A stretch of DNA of 64,000 bases from Chitinophagales bacterium. Its GTDB lineage: Bacteria > Bacteroidota > Bacteroidia > Chitinophagales > Saprospiraceae. Below, in pieces: positions 44,011 to 51,996 of this stretch; within the stretch, counting starts at the first letter, position 1, and every line of letters starts with the position of its first letter. Below the pieces are notes generated by a model that saw only the letters and a list, made by a program, of their open reading frames with translations, made no database searches and was not told the DNA's origin. The stretch spans positions 124,001-188,000 of the forward strand of contig JAAFJY010000011.1 in NCBI GenBank assembly GCA_013299105.1, in the 5' to 3' direction. Position numbers and translations under genes: made by a program.

Positions 44011-46458
44011 TTATGGGCGGATGTTTCCAGTTTTTTCCACCCGATTCTTCACGTGTTTTTCCATCCAGGCGTCCATTTCGTACAGCATGTGAAAAATCGA
44101 CTCCTTGGCGCGGTAGCCGTGGGCCTCGTGGGGCAGGAGCACCAACTTGGCCGTAGCACCGTGGCCTTTGAGGGCGGCATAAAAACGCTCGCTTTGCACT
44201 GGGAAAGTACCCTGGTTGTCGTCGGCTTCGCCGTGGATCAAGAGGATGGGTTCTTTGATTTTGTCAGCATAATTGAAAGGCGACATTTTGGAATACACCT
44301 CTGGCGCTTCCCAAAAAGTGCGTTCTTCCGACTGAAAACCAAAGGGCGTCAAAGTCCGGTTGTAAGCCCCGCTGCGCGCCACCCCGGCTGCGAACAAGTC
44401 GGTATGGGCCAACAAATTGGCGGTCATAAAGGCTCCATAGCTGTGGCCACCTACCGCCAGGCGCTTGGGATCGGCGACCCCACGATCGGTCAGGGTTTTG
44501 ACGGCTGCTTCGGCCCCGGCGCGCAGTTGTTCGACGTATGAATCGTTGGGTTCTTTGTCGCCAGCGCCTACGATTGGCATACTAAAATTGTCAAAAACCG
44601 CATAACCCCGCGTCAGCCAAAACAAAGGCGAACCCCAGCTCAGGCGGGTAAAACGGTAAGGCGAGCCATTGACTTGACCAGCCGCTTCGGCAGTTTTGTA
44701 CTCCAGCGGATAAGCCCACATGAACACTGGCAGGCGGCCATCCTTGGCCTGGTTGTAGCCAGCGGGCAAGTAAAGGGTGCCACTGAGTTCAACCCCGTCT
44801 TCGCGCTTGTATTTCACCAGTTCTTTGCTCACCCCTTCCAGTGCTTTGTAAGGGTTGGTGAATTTGGTAAACTGCTGCAACTGGCCATTTTGGAGGTTGC
44901 GCAGGTGGAAGTTGGGCACTTCCTTTTGCGATTCGCGGCTGGTCAATACAAGGCCTTTTTCCGCATCGATCACCGATACTGGTGATTCAAAATAAGGGGC
45001 CTCAGAACGCCAAACCCGTTCTGCTTTTTTGTTTTCCAAGGAAAATCTGTCGATAAAAGGGCGGTCGCCTTCGCTGGATGCTCCTTGGCCTGCAAGCCAG
45101 AGGGTTTTGCCGCCTTCGGTACTCAGCAGTACATTGCGGCCAGCCGCATTGGGTGCGGTGAGGAAACTGCCAGGGTCGTTGTAGCGGTCTTCGGAAGAGC
45201 GATCGAACAGCACTTTTTTGCTGGTGGCCGGGTTGCCAGGACTCCAGGTGCTGGTGATTTGCTTGCGGGTGCTGGTCCAGGTTTCGTAGGCTAGCGCCAC
45301 TTGGTCATTGCCCCAAGTCAGGCCTGCAAAACGCAAATTGAAACTCATCACTTCTATTTCCTGCCCGGTGAAAGGCGCTGCGAGTGAGTAGAGTTTGTCA
45401 CGTACTTCTACTTTTTTGGCTGGATCACCACCGTCTTGGGCTTCTACCCAGTACAAGGTAGCTGGAGCATCGGCCCGCCAACTGAAATTACGTGGGCCTT
45501 CCTGCACGGCATTGAAGCCCTTGGGCAGGTTTTCGCCGGGCGGGATATTGACCATTATTTTAATCGGATTGCCTTTGGCGTCAGTGATCGAAACCTCGCG
45601 GGCAAACATGCTGTACGGTACGATGTACGAGTAGGGTCTTTTGATTTTGGTCATCAGCACATAAGCCCCATTGGGAGAAATGTCCATTGTGCCGTAAATA
45701 CTTGGCGTGCCAAAATTGGTCACTGCACCCGTGCTCAGGTTGATGACTTGCAATTGCGAAGTGCAGTAATAGTCGAAGAGGGCTTCGTCATTTTTATTTT
45801 TGAGTAAGTCCTGGTAAGTGCGCACTGGCGCGGCTTTACCTTCATTGATTTGCACGGTAGGTCCGGTAGGAACATTGGAAAGTTGCGGTACAGCACCACG
45901 ATTTTTAGGAATGGTTTTGAGCAAAGCAGTTTTCCCATCCGCAAACCAGGCGTAAGGCAGGCCAGGCATCACGTCGCTGATCACGGCTTCCGTGAGTTTA
46001 CGCACGGTGGCTTTATCCAATTCCAAAACCCACAGTTCCAGCCCTTTGCCATTGACCAGGGTAAACAAAGCCTTGTCTCCCTGCGGCGACCAGCTCAGGT
46101 TTTCGATGATGGGGTTGGCTGGTAGGCCCTTGACCATTTTTTCTTCATTGGTCTTAAGCGATTTCAGCTTGATGCCATTGTAATAAGCACTGCGGCTCGA
46201 ACTATTCACTGCCGGGTTGATGCGCAAGCCTGCAATCTTGAGCTCGGCTTGGGCCAATTCGCTGATCGGAGGCAAGCCGGGGGTTTCCAACATGAGTACC
46301 CAGTTTTTGGCTGGGCTGATGCTGATTTGTGGGGTTGTAGCCGCATCAGCCAAATCGGCGATGACCTGTGGTGGAACCTGGTACCCACTGTTGTCTTGGG
46401 CGGAAAGGGTATTGCTTAGAGCTAGCATGAACAAAAGAATGAACAGTTTTTGGCGCAT
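44011..46458 (-). CDS. Exported S9-family serine peptidase (glutamyl endopeptidase-like)
   Basis: An 815-residue protein with a signal peptide (MRQKLFILLFMLALSNTLSAQ). Residues about 40-520 form a WD/beta-propeller-like domain; the C-terminal alpha/beta hydrolase has nucleophile S673 in GGHSYGAFM, the acid in LIHGEADDNQGT and the His in PHEAHGY. The subgroup resembles chloroplast glutamyl endopeptidase. It probably cleaves peptides in the periplasm. Full length and intact. Confidence 0.9.
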   Translation of the reverse strand: MRQKLFILLFMLALSNTLSAQDNSGYQVPPQVIADLADAATTPQISISPAKNWVLMLETPGLPPISELAQAELKIAGLRINPAVNSSSRSAYYNGIKLKSLKTNEEKMVKGLPANPIIENLSWSPQGDKALFTLVNGKGLELWVLELDKATVRKLTEAVISDVMPGLPYAWFADGKTALLKTIPKNRGAVPQLSNVPTGPTVQINEGKAAPVRTYQDLLKNKNDEALFDYYCTSQLQVINLSTGAVTNFGTPSIYGTMDISPNGAYVLMTKIKRPYSYIVPYSMFAREVSITDAKGNPIKIMVNIPPGENLPKGFNAVQEGPRNFSWRADAPATLYWVEAQDGGDPAKKVEVRDKLYSLAAPFTGQEIEVMSFNLRFAGLTWGNDQVALAYETWTSTRKQITSTWSPGNPATSKKVLFDRSSEDRYNDPGSFLTAPNAAGRNVLLSTEGGKTLWLAGQGASSEGDRPFIDRFSLENKKAERVWRSEAPYFESPVSVIDAEKGLVLTSRESQKEVPNFHLRNLQNGQLQQFTKFTNPYKALEGVSKELVKYKREDGVELSGTLYLPAGYNQAKDGRLPVFMWAYPLEYKTAEAAGQVNGSPYRFTRLSWGSPLFWLTRGYAVFDNFSMPIVGAGDKEPNDSYVEQLRAGAEAAVKTLTDRGVADPKRLAVGGHSYGAFMTANLLAHTDLFAAGVARSGAYNRTLTPFGFQSEERTFWEAPEVYSKMSPFNYADKIKEPILLIHGEADDNQGTFPVQSERFYAALKGHGATAKLVLLPHEAHGYRAKESIFHMLYEMDAWMEKHVKNRVEKTGNIRP

Positions 46459-46488
46459 GTGGCTTCAATTTGGGTTGGACAATGTTTA

Positions 46489-46652
46489 AGAGCATGTTTA
46501 AAATTATTTATTTGCCGTAAAACGGCCCAATTTCGCCAACTCTTCGTTAGGAAAATGCTCATTATGCGCTGCATAACTCCGCTTTTCCTGCCTCGATTTG
46601 TCAAAATTTGACTCGTTTTCCGCCTAAACCTCCAATATTTAAACATACTCTA
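46489..46652 (-). repeat. 164-bp MITE-like repeat, copy A (reverse)
   Basis: One of three 164-bp copies (others 51760-51923 and 61950-62113). Terminal inverted repeats read AGAGCATGTTTAAA / TTTAAACATACTCT. The central 54 bp, with the imperfect hairpin around GTTATGC-AGC-GCATAA, is identical in all three. Located upstream of the S9 peptidase gene. No coding gene. Confidence 0.85.
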
Positions 46653-46786
46653 AATCCTAACCAAGGTAAGCTGCCTAAAATGATTATTTCGCAAAAATAG
46701 CTTCTTGGCGTGAATGACGCGACAAGCGGCATTGATGGCCAAAATGAGGAAGTTTTGACAAAATCACCAAAAAAGCAGGGTTAATC
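46653..46786. other. Intergenic remainder before the GH26 gene
   Basis: No gene or repeat recognised between repeat copy A and the promoter. Confidence 0.45.
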
Positions 46787-46818
46787 TTGTTTTTAACGTT
46801 TACAGGGCTTTAGTTTTG
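46787..46818 (+). promoter_or_regulatory. Promoter of the GH26 gene
   Basis: TTG at 46787-46789, 21-bp spacer, TAGTTTTG at 46811-46818 (exact TAnnTTTG), 21 bp before ATG 46840. Confidence 0.65.
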
Positions 46819-46839
46819 ACCAAAAACAGCTGCCATATC

Positions 46840-47934
46840 ATGCGTACCATCGCTACATTCTGCTTGTTCTGCATTTTTTTGGCTTGCCAAAAAGAATCCG
46901 AGGGGGCCGATCCCAATACCAATTCAGGAGGCAATGAGCCACCTAAAGCGGTAGTCGATACCGCATCAAAAATCGACCTGCGAACCAAAGCAGGCATCCT
47001 CGCCTATTTTCAAAAACAGGTCAAAAACAGCAAAGTCCTGACTGGACAGCATTGTGGCGATGGCGACAATTTGCCCCAACTTTACAATGATTATGTAGAA
47101 AACCTGAGCCAGTTCAGTACCAAATATGTATCGGTCTTGGGCGCTGATTTTGGCTTCAAGCCCAACAACAACTTCAATGCCATGAACGAGGTGCTGATCA
47201 AACACTGGCAAAACAAGGGCCTGGTCACGATCAGTTGGCACGCTGACAATCCTTTTCAAGATGGTACTTTCAGCTACCGCTGGAATTCGGTACAAAACAA
47301 AGGGAGCATTGACCTAAAAGCCTTGCTGAAATCGGCCCCTGATTCGGAGGCCAAGCGAAGCTATCGGCAAGAACTGGACCAGGTCGCCAAAGCCCTGCAA
47401 GCCCTCAAAGCCGCAGGTGTGCTAGTCATTTGGCGGCCCTTCCACGAAATGAACGCCGATTGGTTTTGGTGGGGCATTGACGCCTACCAGGAAACACCTG
47501 GTAATGCGCCTGCCTACATCGCTCTTTGGCGCGATTTGCACCAGACAATGACCCAAGATTACGGCCTCGACAACCTGATTTGGACCTTCAGCCCCAATGC
47601 CCGTGCATCTTGGACGGCCAGCCTCAGTGCGCAATATCCTGGCGAAACTTTTGTTGACCTGGTGGGTGAAGATTATTATGGCCCAAGCCCTGCTTTTCCA
47701 GGCTACGAAGAATTGAGCAAGCTGAACAAGCCCATCGTTTTGTGTGAAACTGGCCCTAATGACAAAGCCTACGGCCAATGGGATGAGGCCGCAATCGTGA
47801 AGGCAACCAAAGGTAAAGCCGCTTATTTTCTGCAATGGCACAGCTGGCCAGGTGCCAAAGTATCCATTCTCGACAACCAAAACTACCGCAACATGATGAC
47901 CAGCCTCGAAGCGGTGACACGGGAGGAGTTGTAG
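46840..47934 (+). CDS. GH26 beta-mannanase-like lipoprotein
   Basis: A 364-residue lipoprotein: the signal MRTIATFCLFCIFLAC ends with lipidated C16 (lipobox FLAC). Glycoside hydrolase family 26 signs: LTGQHCGDGD near residue 68, the acid/base E203 in WRPFHEMNADWFWW and the nucleophile E303 in VLCETGP. It hydrolyses beta-mannan or a related glycan at the cell envelope. ATG 46840 is chosen since it starts the lipoprotein signal and suits the promoter. It is a stand-alone gene, not within a SusCD-type locus. Confidence 0.92.
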   Translation: MRTIATFCLFCIFLACQKESEGADPNTNSGGNEPPKAVVDTASKIDLRTKAGILAYFQKQVKNSKVLTGQHCGDGDNLPQLYNDYVENLSQFSTKYVSVLGADFGFKPNNNFNAMNEVLIKHWQNKGLVTISWHADNPFQDGTFSYRWNSVQNKGSIDLKALLKSAPDSEAKRSYRQELDQVAKALQALKAAGVLVIWRPFHEMNADWFWWGIDAYQETPGNAPAYIALWRDLHQTMTQDYGLDNLIWTFSPNARASWTASLSAQYPGETFVDLVGEDYYGPSPAFPGYEELSKLNKPIVLCETGPNDKAYGQWDEAAIVKATKGKAAYFLQWHSWPGAKVSILDNQNYRNMMTSLEAVTREEL

Positions 47935-48359
47935 GTGTCAAAAAGCTGAAAAAACCATTGGATCTTATTGGGTTTCAAGCAGGGGGCCGTACTAATTCTC
48001 CGTACTTGGATTTTTGAAATGCGATTGATGATCGATGAGCTATGAAGTACGAAGGTGGGGGCTCGCTGGGCAGATTTAAGGTTCCTCAAGTCATCGTCTT
48101 TCCGATTTGAGGTGATTGAAAGGACTCCATCGCAAACTTAAGTGGAAGCTGAGCAATGGAAGTTTTCCTGAGTAAGGGAGCATAAAAAAGTAAGGTGGAC
48201 CGATTTGGGTTTAGTGAAAAAAGATGGCTGCCTGTTTAAACAACTGGATGAAAGGATTTGCGTTCTTTTTTTGCTAGACCTCAAAAGCAAATACATCCAT
48301 TTTATTTTAGCTCAAATACTTAAGAGATCCATGCAACACGGGGTAGCCCCTTTTCTCTT
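47935..48359. other. Intergenic region with repeat family D and an E fragment
   Basis: A degenerate piece of family E (about 48020-48090, sharing GGGGCTCGCTGGG) is followed by family D copy 1 (48175-48340). No gene seen. Confidence 0.5.
48175..48340. repeat. Dispersed repeat family D, copy 1
   Basis: Matches 62650-62796 across most of its length: AGGGAGC-TAAAAAA, GATTTGGGTTTAGTGAAAAA, AACAACTGGATGAAAGGA, CCTCAAAAGCAAATAC and TTTATTTTAGCTCAAATACT. Copy 1 has two extra insertions of about 17 and 9 bp. It lies 20 bp beyond the 3' end of phhA. Confidence 0.75.
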
Positions 48360-49097
48360 TCACACCAACACCCGTTCCTCCTCTACTGCCCTCACGACCA
48401 AGCGCTCAATTTCGGGGATGCTGTTAAAGAGCTGTTCAAAGGAGTCAATGACGAAATATTGGGTCTGGTAACGGTCGATGAAAAATGGGGTATTCAAAAT
48501 GGCTTCTACCGAAAAAGGAAGGTGCTCCGGTACTTCACTGAACAAGGAATATTCCGTTTCGCCACGAGAAGACAAGATGCCAGCTCCGTAAATCCGCAAG
48601 CCTTCTTTTTCCTGGATCAAGCCAAACTCAACGGTGTACCAATACAGGCGGGCGATGAGTTTTACCGCCGTTTCGTTGTCGATGTAACGCAGGGAAATGA
48701 CACTCAGCTGGGCCAGAAAATCGCACAAGGCCTGGTTGCTGAGGAGCGGAATGTGCCCAAATACATCGTGAAACATATCGGGCTCTTCCAGGTAATCCAG
48801 TTCCTCCATTTTACGCAGCCAAGTGCTGGAAGGGAAGCTGCGATTTTCCAATAACTCAAAAAATTCCTTGGCGGGGATCAAGCCGGGCACTACTTCAATC
48901 TGCCAACCTGTATATTGGCTCAGTCGTTTGTTGACTTCATCAAAGTTGGGAATGCGCTCGGCGTTAAAGCCCAACTTTTCGATGCCATCCAAATAAGCTT
49001 GGGTGGCTTTGCCGTGTAGTGTAGGAAACTGGCGTTCAAACAGGATTTTCCATACCTCGAAATCCTCCGCCGTGTACTTTTCATACTCCTGACGCAT
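48360..49097 (-). CDS. phhA: Phenylalanine 4-hydroxylase
   Basis: A 245-residue biopterin- and iron-dependent aromatic amino acid hydroxylase of bacterial size (no N-terminal regulatory domain). Iron ligands: H110 and H115 in MFHDVFGHIPLL and E157 in YWYTVEFGL. It converts phenylalanine to tyrosine in the cytosol. The C-terminus is full length. Stand-alone unit between repeats and an AT-rich gap. Confidence 0.95.
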   Translation of the reverse strand: MRQEYEKYTAEDFEVWKILFERQFPTLHGKATQAYLDGIEKLGFNAERIPNFDEVNKRLSQYTGWQIEVVPGLIPAKEFFELLENRSFPSSTWLRKMEELDYLEEPDMFHDVFGHIPLLSNQALCDFLAQLSVISLRYIDNETAVKLIARLYWYTVEFGLIQEKEGLRIYGAGILSSRGETEYSLFSEVPEHLPFSVEAILNTPFFIDRYQTQYFVIDSFEQLFNSIPEIERLVVRAVEEERVLV

Positions 49098-49401
49098 GGC
49101 TATTTTTTTGGTTTTATCTGATTAAGGTAGGTTAAAAATACAGCCAATTTTACCCAAAGTCAATACCCTTAAATTTGGCAATTTCCGAATTTAGTAAAAT
49201 TTTATTCCAAAAAACATGGTTTGTAAAAAGTTTTTCAAATTAAAAGTCTGCATTTTTGATAAAATACAAAATAATCAATTTTGAACAAAAGAATAGCCAA
49301 GGAATAATTGCCGTTTTGCTGAAAAATGCCAATTCTTTCAAAATTTCCAAAAAATCGACGTTTGTATGAAATTTTATCCCGAAAAATCGACGAATGAACG
49401 T
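49098..49401. other. AT-rich intergenic gap
   Basis: 304 bp, strongly A/T-rich with poly-A and poly-T runs between phhA and the Nramp-like gene. No gene, hairpin or repeat recognised; it presumably holds the phhA promoter. Confidence 0.5.
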
Positions 49402-50739
49402 TTATTGTTTCGTAGTAAGTCCATTTTCTGCCTTTGTGGGGACCAGTACCTTTGCGGCCAGACCGAGGAGGATCAAACCACTCAAACCAACGATCATCGG
49501 TACAGTCATTGGGTGATCAATCGGCAGGATTTTGAAAGTTTTGTTCAAAGCCTGCCAAAGGTTATTCAAGCCCAAAAAACAAGTGACTCCCACAATCAAC
49601 AAGGTCAAGAGATTGGACCAAAAGCCATTGGCGTATTCGCCCAATAAGGAGCGGTCGTTGGCCGCCAAAAGCAAGGTAATGGCCACCAAAGGCAACAAGA
49701 TCCCATTGATGGCTTGTGCCAGAACGATGGCTGGAATGGGCCGCAAATTCAGCATCCCAAAACCCATGCCAATGGCCAAAACCAAGCCCCACACCAAGCG
49801 AAAGCGCCACTGCTTGTTGGCCCAAGTCCCCTCTCCTCCACTCAGCAGACTTTGTCCGGTAACTGCGGCGGCCAGTGGGGCCGTAATCGCTGAACTAAAG
49901 CCCGCTGCAAAAAGGCCGATCCCAAATAAGACAATGGCCGCTGAACCAAGGTTTTGGCTCAAAGCCCCAGCCAAGGCTTCGTAAGAAAAAGTTCCAGTGA
50001 CCAATACCCCCGCCGCCAAAATAGCAATGGAAATCAAGCCCCCGATGCCTACTGCCAGTGCAATACCCAGGCGCATTTCGGACATGCTTTGCCCCTGGCC
50101 AAGGCCAGAACCCAGAAACAAATTATAAGGTACAATCGTGGTACCGACCAGCCCAATGATGAGCAAACCCGACCCCGCTGGAAAACTAGGCCAAACCAAG
50201 TGCTGCAACCACTCGCCCACGCCGACGGGCACCCGTAAGGCTACATACATGAAAGCCAAACCCATGACTGCCACCAAAATGCTCAGGATGCGGGCAATGG
50301 CCTTCAGGTTGTTGATCCACAAGGCTGCTGCCGCCAAAATCCCCAAAATCAAAGTAGCCACTGGCCGGGGAAAATCAGGAAACAAGAGCTGTAAACCAGA
50401 TACGGCCCCAATCAAATTGCCAGCCTGGTATGCCGCGCAACCAAAAGCAACTGCCAAAAACAAGCACCACTTGAGCCCCTCGCTGCCCCGGCCCGCGTAG
50501 CGCAAGGCCACAATTTGGCCCAGGTTTTTGCCCGAAGCGATGGTCATACGGGCCGCAGTTTCCTGCAAAACAATGGTGGCCAAGGTCGAAAAAGTAAGTG
50601 CCCAGAGCAAATCCAGACGAAAAGTCGCCCCCGCTTGTGAGCAGGTGGTCACCGTACCAGGTCCAATGAAGGCCGCTGACAATACCGACCACAATAAAAC
50701 ACTGGAAAAACCCTGCTGAAAGGAAAGGCGTTTGGACAT
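49402..50739 (-). CDS. Divergent Nramp-family transporter lacking canonical metal ligands
   Basis: A 445-residue polytopic membrane protein with about 11 helices in the LeuT/Nramp fold. Nramp transporters import Mn2+/Fe2+ using DPGN in helix 1 and MPH in helix 6. Here helix 1 reads FIGPGTVTT (G26-P-G-T29) and helix 6 reads GTTIVPYNLFLG (V203-P-Y-N206): Asp, Asn, Met and His are all replaced. Fold and length are intact, so it is likely a functional member with another substrate. Departures from this motif are known in NRAMP-related Mg2+ transporters, though I cannot map this one to a group. Confidence 0.85.
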   Translation of the reverse strand: MSKRLSFQQGFSSVLLWSVLSAAFIGPGTVTTCSQAGATFRLDLLWALTFSTLATIVLQETAARMTIASGKNLGQIVALRYAGRGSEGLKWCLFLAVAFGCAAYQAGNLIGAVSGLQLLFPDFPRPVATLILGILAAAALWINNLKAIARILSILVAVMGLAFMYVALRVPVGVGEWLQHLVWPSFPAGSGLLIIGLVGTTIVPYNLFLGSGLGQGQSMSEMRLGIALAVGIGGLISIAILAAGVLVTGTFSYEALAGALSQNLGSAAIVLFGIGLFAAGFSSAITAPLAAAVTGQSLLSGGEGTWANKQWRFRLVWGLVLAIGMGFGMLNLRPIPAIVLAQAINGILLPLVAITLLLAANDRSLLGEYANGFWSNLLTLLIVGVTCFLGLNNLWQALNKTFKILPIDHPMTVPMIVGLSGLILLGLAAKVLVPTKAENGLTTKQ

Positions 50740-50817
50740 GAGCGCTAACTGATTGATGAGTGTAAGTTCTTGAGCGCTAAAACTAGTGCTTAAATGGCAT
50801 TAGACATTAAAAATGGC

Positions 50818-50849
50818 TTTGTCTTTTGGAAAAGAAATCCTTATTTTTG
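50818..50849 (+). promoter_or_regulatory. Consensus promoter of the Uma2-like pseudogene
   Basis: TTTG (50818-50821), 20-bp spacer, TATTTTTG (50842-50849), 13 bp before ATG 50863. The promoter is preserved although the gene is broken. Confidence 0.6.
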
Positions 50850-50862
50850 GAAAAACACAAAC

Positions 50863-51496
50863 ATGATTCTGAGATCACCATTATCTCCCGAAACCAACGG
50901 AAAAGCCAAAAAACGTAAGATTCCTGCTTATCTCATTCGGGAAACGATTGATGGGGTGAATTTTTATTATCCCGGTTTTAGACAAGTTTTGAACAAACAA
51001 AAGAAATTGGAAAACCTGATCGGTGACAGCGGCCTGCAATTTTTCCTCAAAGACTACCTCGTTGACCAATTAAAAGCAGGCTTGGACAAACAAAAATACC
51101 GCATTGCTGGTGGAGAATTGGGTTTTCATGCGGGTGTTAAGAACACTTGGGGCTTGACGTAGTCGTTTTTGACCGTGCGCTGCTGACCCCTGATAAAATC
51201 AATCCGCGTTATGTCAAGGTTGCGCCTACACTTGCTATTGAAATAGATGTAAACGTGGAATTACCCGAAAAAACTTCGATCTTTTTCAGGAGTACGTGAT
51301 CCGCAAAGTAGAAAGCCTTTTTGCACATGGCGTCGAAAAAGTCATCTGGTTTTTCACCAAAAGCAAAAGATTATTCGTAGCGCTACCCAATCAAGCCTGG
51401 CAAATTGACGATTGGAACAAAGACCTCGAATTGTTCGATGGTGTAGTCGTCAATGTAGCGGCTTACATTGCAGCGGAAGGGTTTGAGTTGGAGTGA
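50863..51496 (+). pseudogene. Uma2-family (DUF820) PD-(D/E)XK nuclease, frameshifted
   Basis: Three reading frames together give one Uma2 protein. Frame 1 (from ATG 50863): KRKIPAYLIRETIDGVNFYYP to AGVKNTW, stop at 51160-51162. Frame 2 (from about 51150): LGLDVVVFDRALLTP...VAPTLAIEIDVN, stop at 51297-51299. Frame 3 (from about 51285): DLFQEYVIRKVESLFAHGVEKV, ending at 51496. Two frameshifts are thus needed, near 51145 and 51280. Either it is a decayed gene or the sequence has two indel errors. Uma2 proteins are multicopy, often in selfish or plasmid-like contexts. A live promoter precedes it. Confidence 0.78.
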
Positions 51497-51759
51497 TTAG
51501 AGGGGTGGCTATACAGGGTAACTGCCTTTCGACACTCGATAACTATTTCAAAACACGGCTTCTTGTCTGCTTGTGCAAAATAAAAATTTGAAAAAATCGG
51601 TTATCAAGTGAGTAAAATTTTCCTATTTCAGTTTCTTGAATACATCATGTGGTTTTTGTAAGGCCTTCCAAATTTCGTTACATCCAGAGCAGATTGTACA
51701 ATTTAGCCGTTAGCAAATCCTTCTCATTGTCAAATTTCGACGCCTTATTCTGTGGAATG
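51497..51759. other. Intergenic region, nothing recognised
   Basis: Between the Uma2 pseudogene and repeat copy B; no gene or hairpin seen. Confidence 0.45.
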
Positions 51760-51923
51760 AGAGTGTGTTTAAATATTGGGGGTTTAGTCAGAAAATGAGG
51801 CAAATTTTGACTAATCGAGGCAGGAAAAGCGGAGTTATGCAGCGCATAATGAGCATTTTCCTAACGAAGAGTAGTCGAAATTGGGCCATTTTATGGCGAA
51901 CAAAAAATTTTAAACACACTCTA
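51760..51923 (+). repeat. 164-bp MITE-like repeat, copy B
   Basis: Terminal inverted repeats AGAGTGTGTTTAAA / TTTAAACACACTCT; central 54 bp identical to copies A and C. It lies 73 bp upstream of the GH9 gene. An open frame across it is also open in copy A but broken by a stop in copy C, so it is not coding. Confidence 0.85.
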
Positions 51924-51996
51924 AAGCCCCAATTTCTTTACACCATCACTGGCTTGGGTTTTCAATGTGCTCCAAGCCAGGAGAACAACCTATGTC

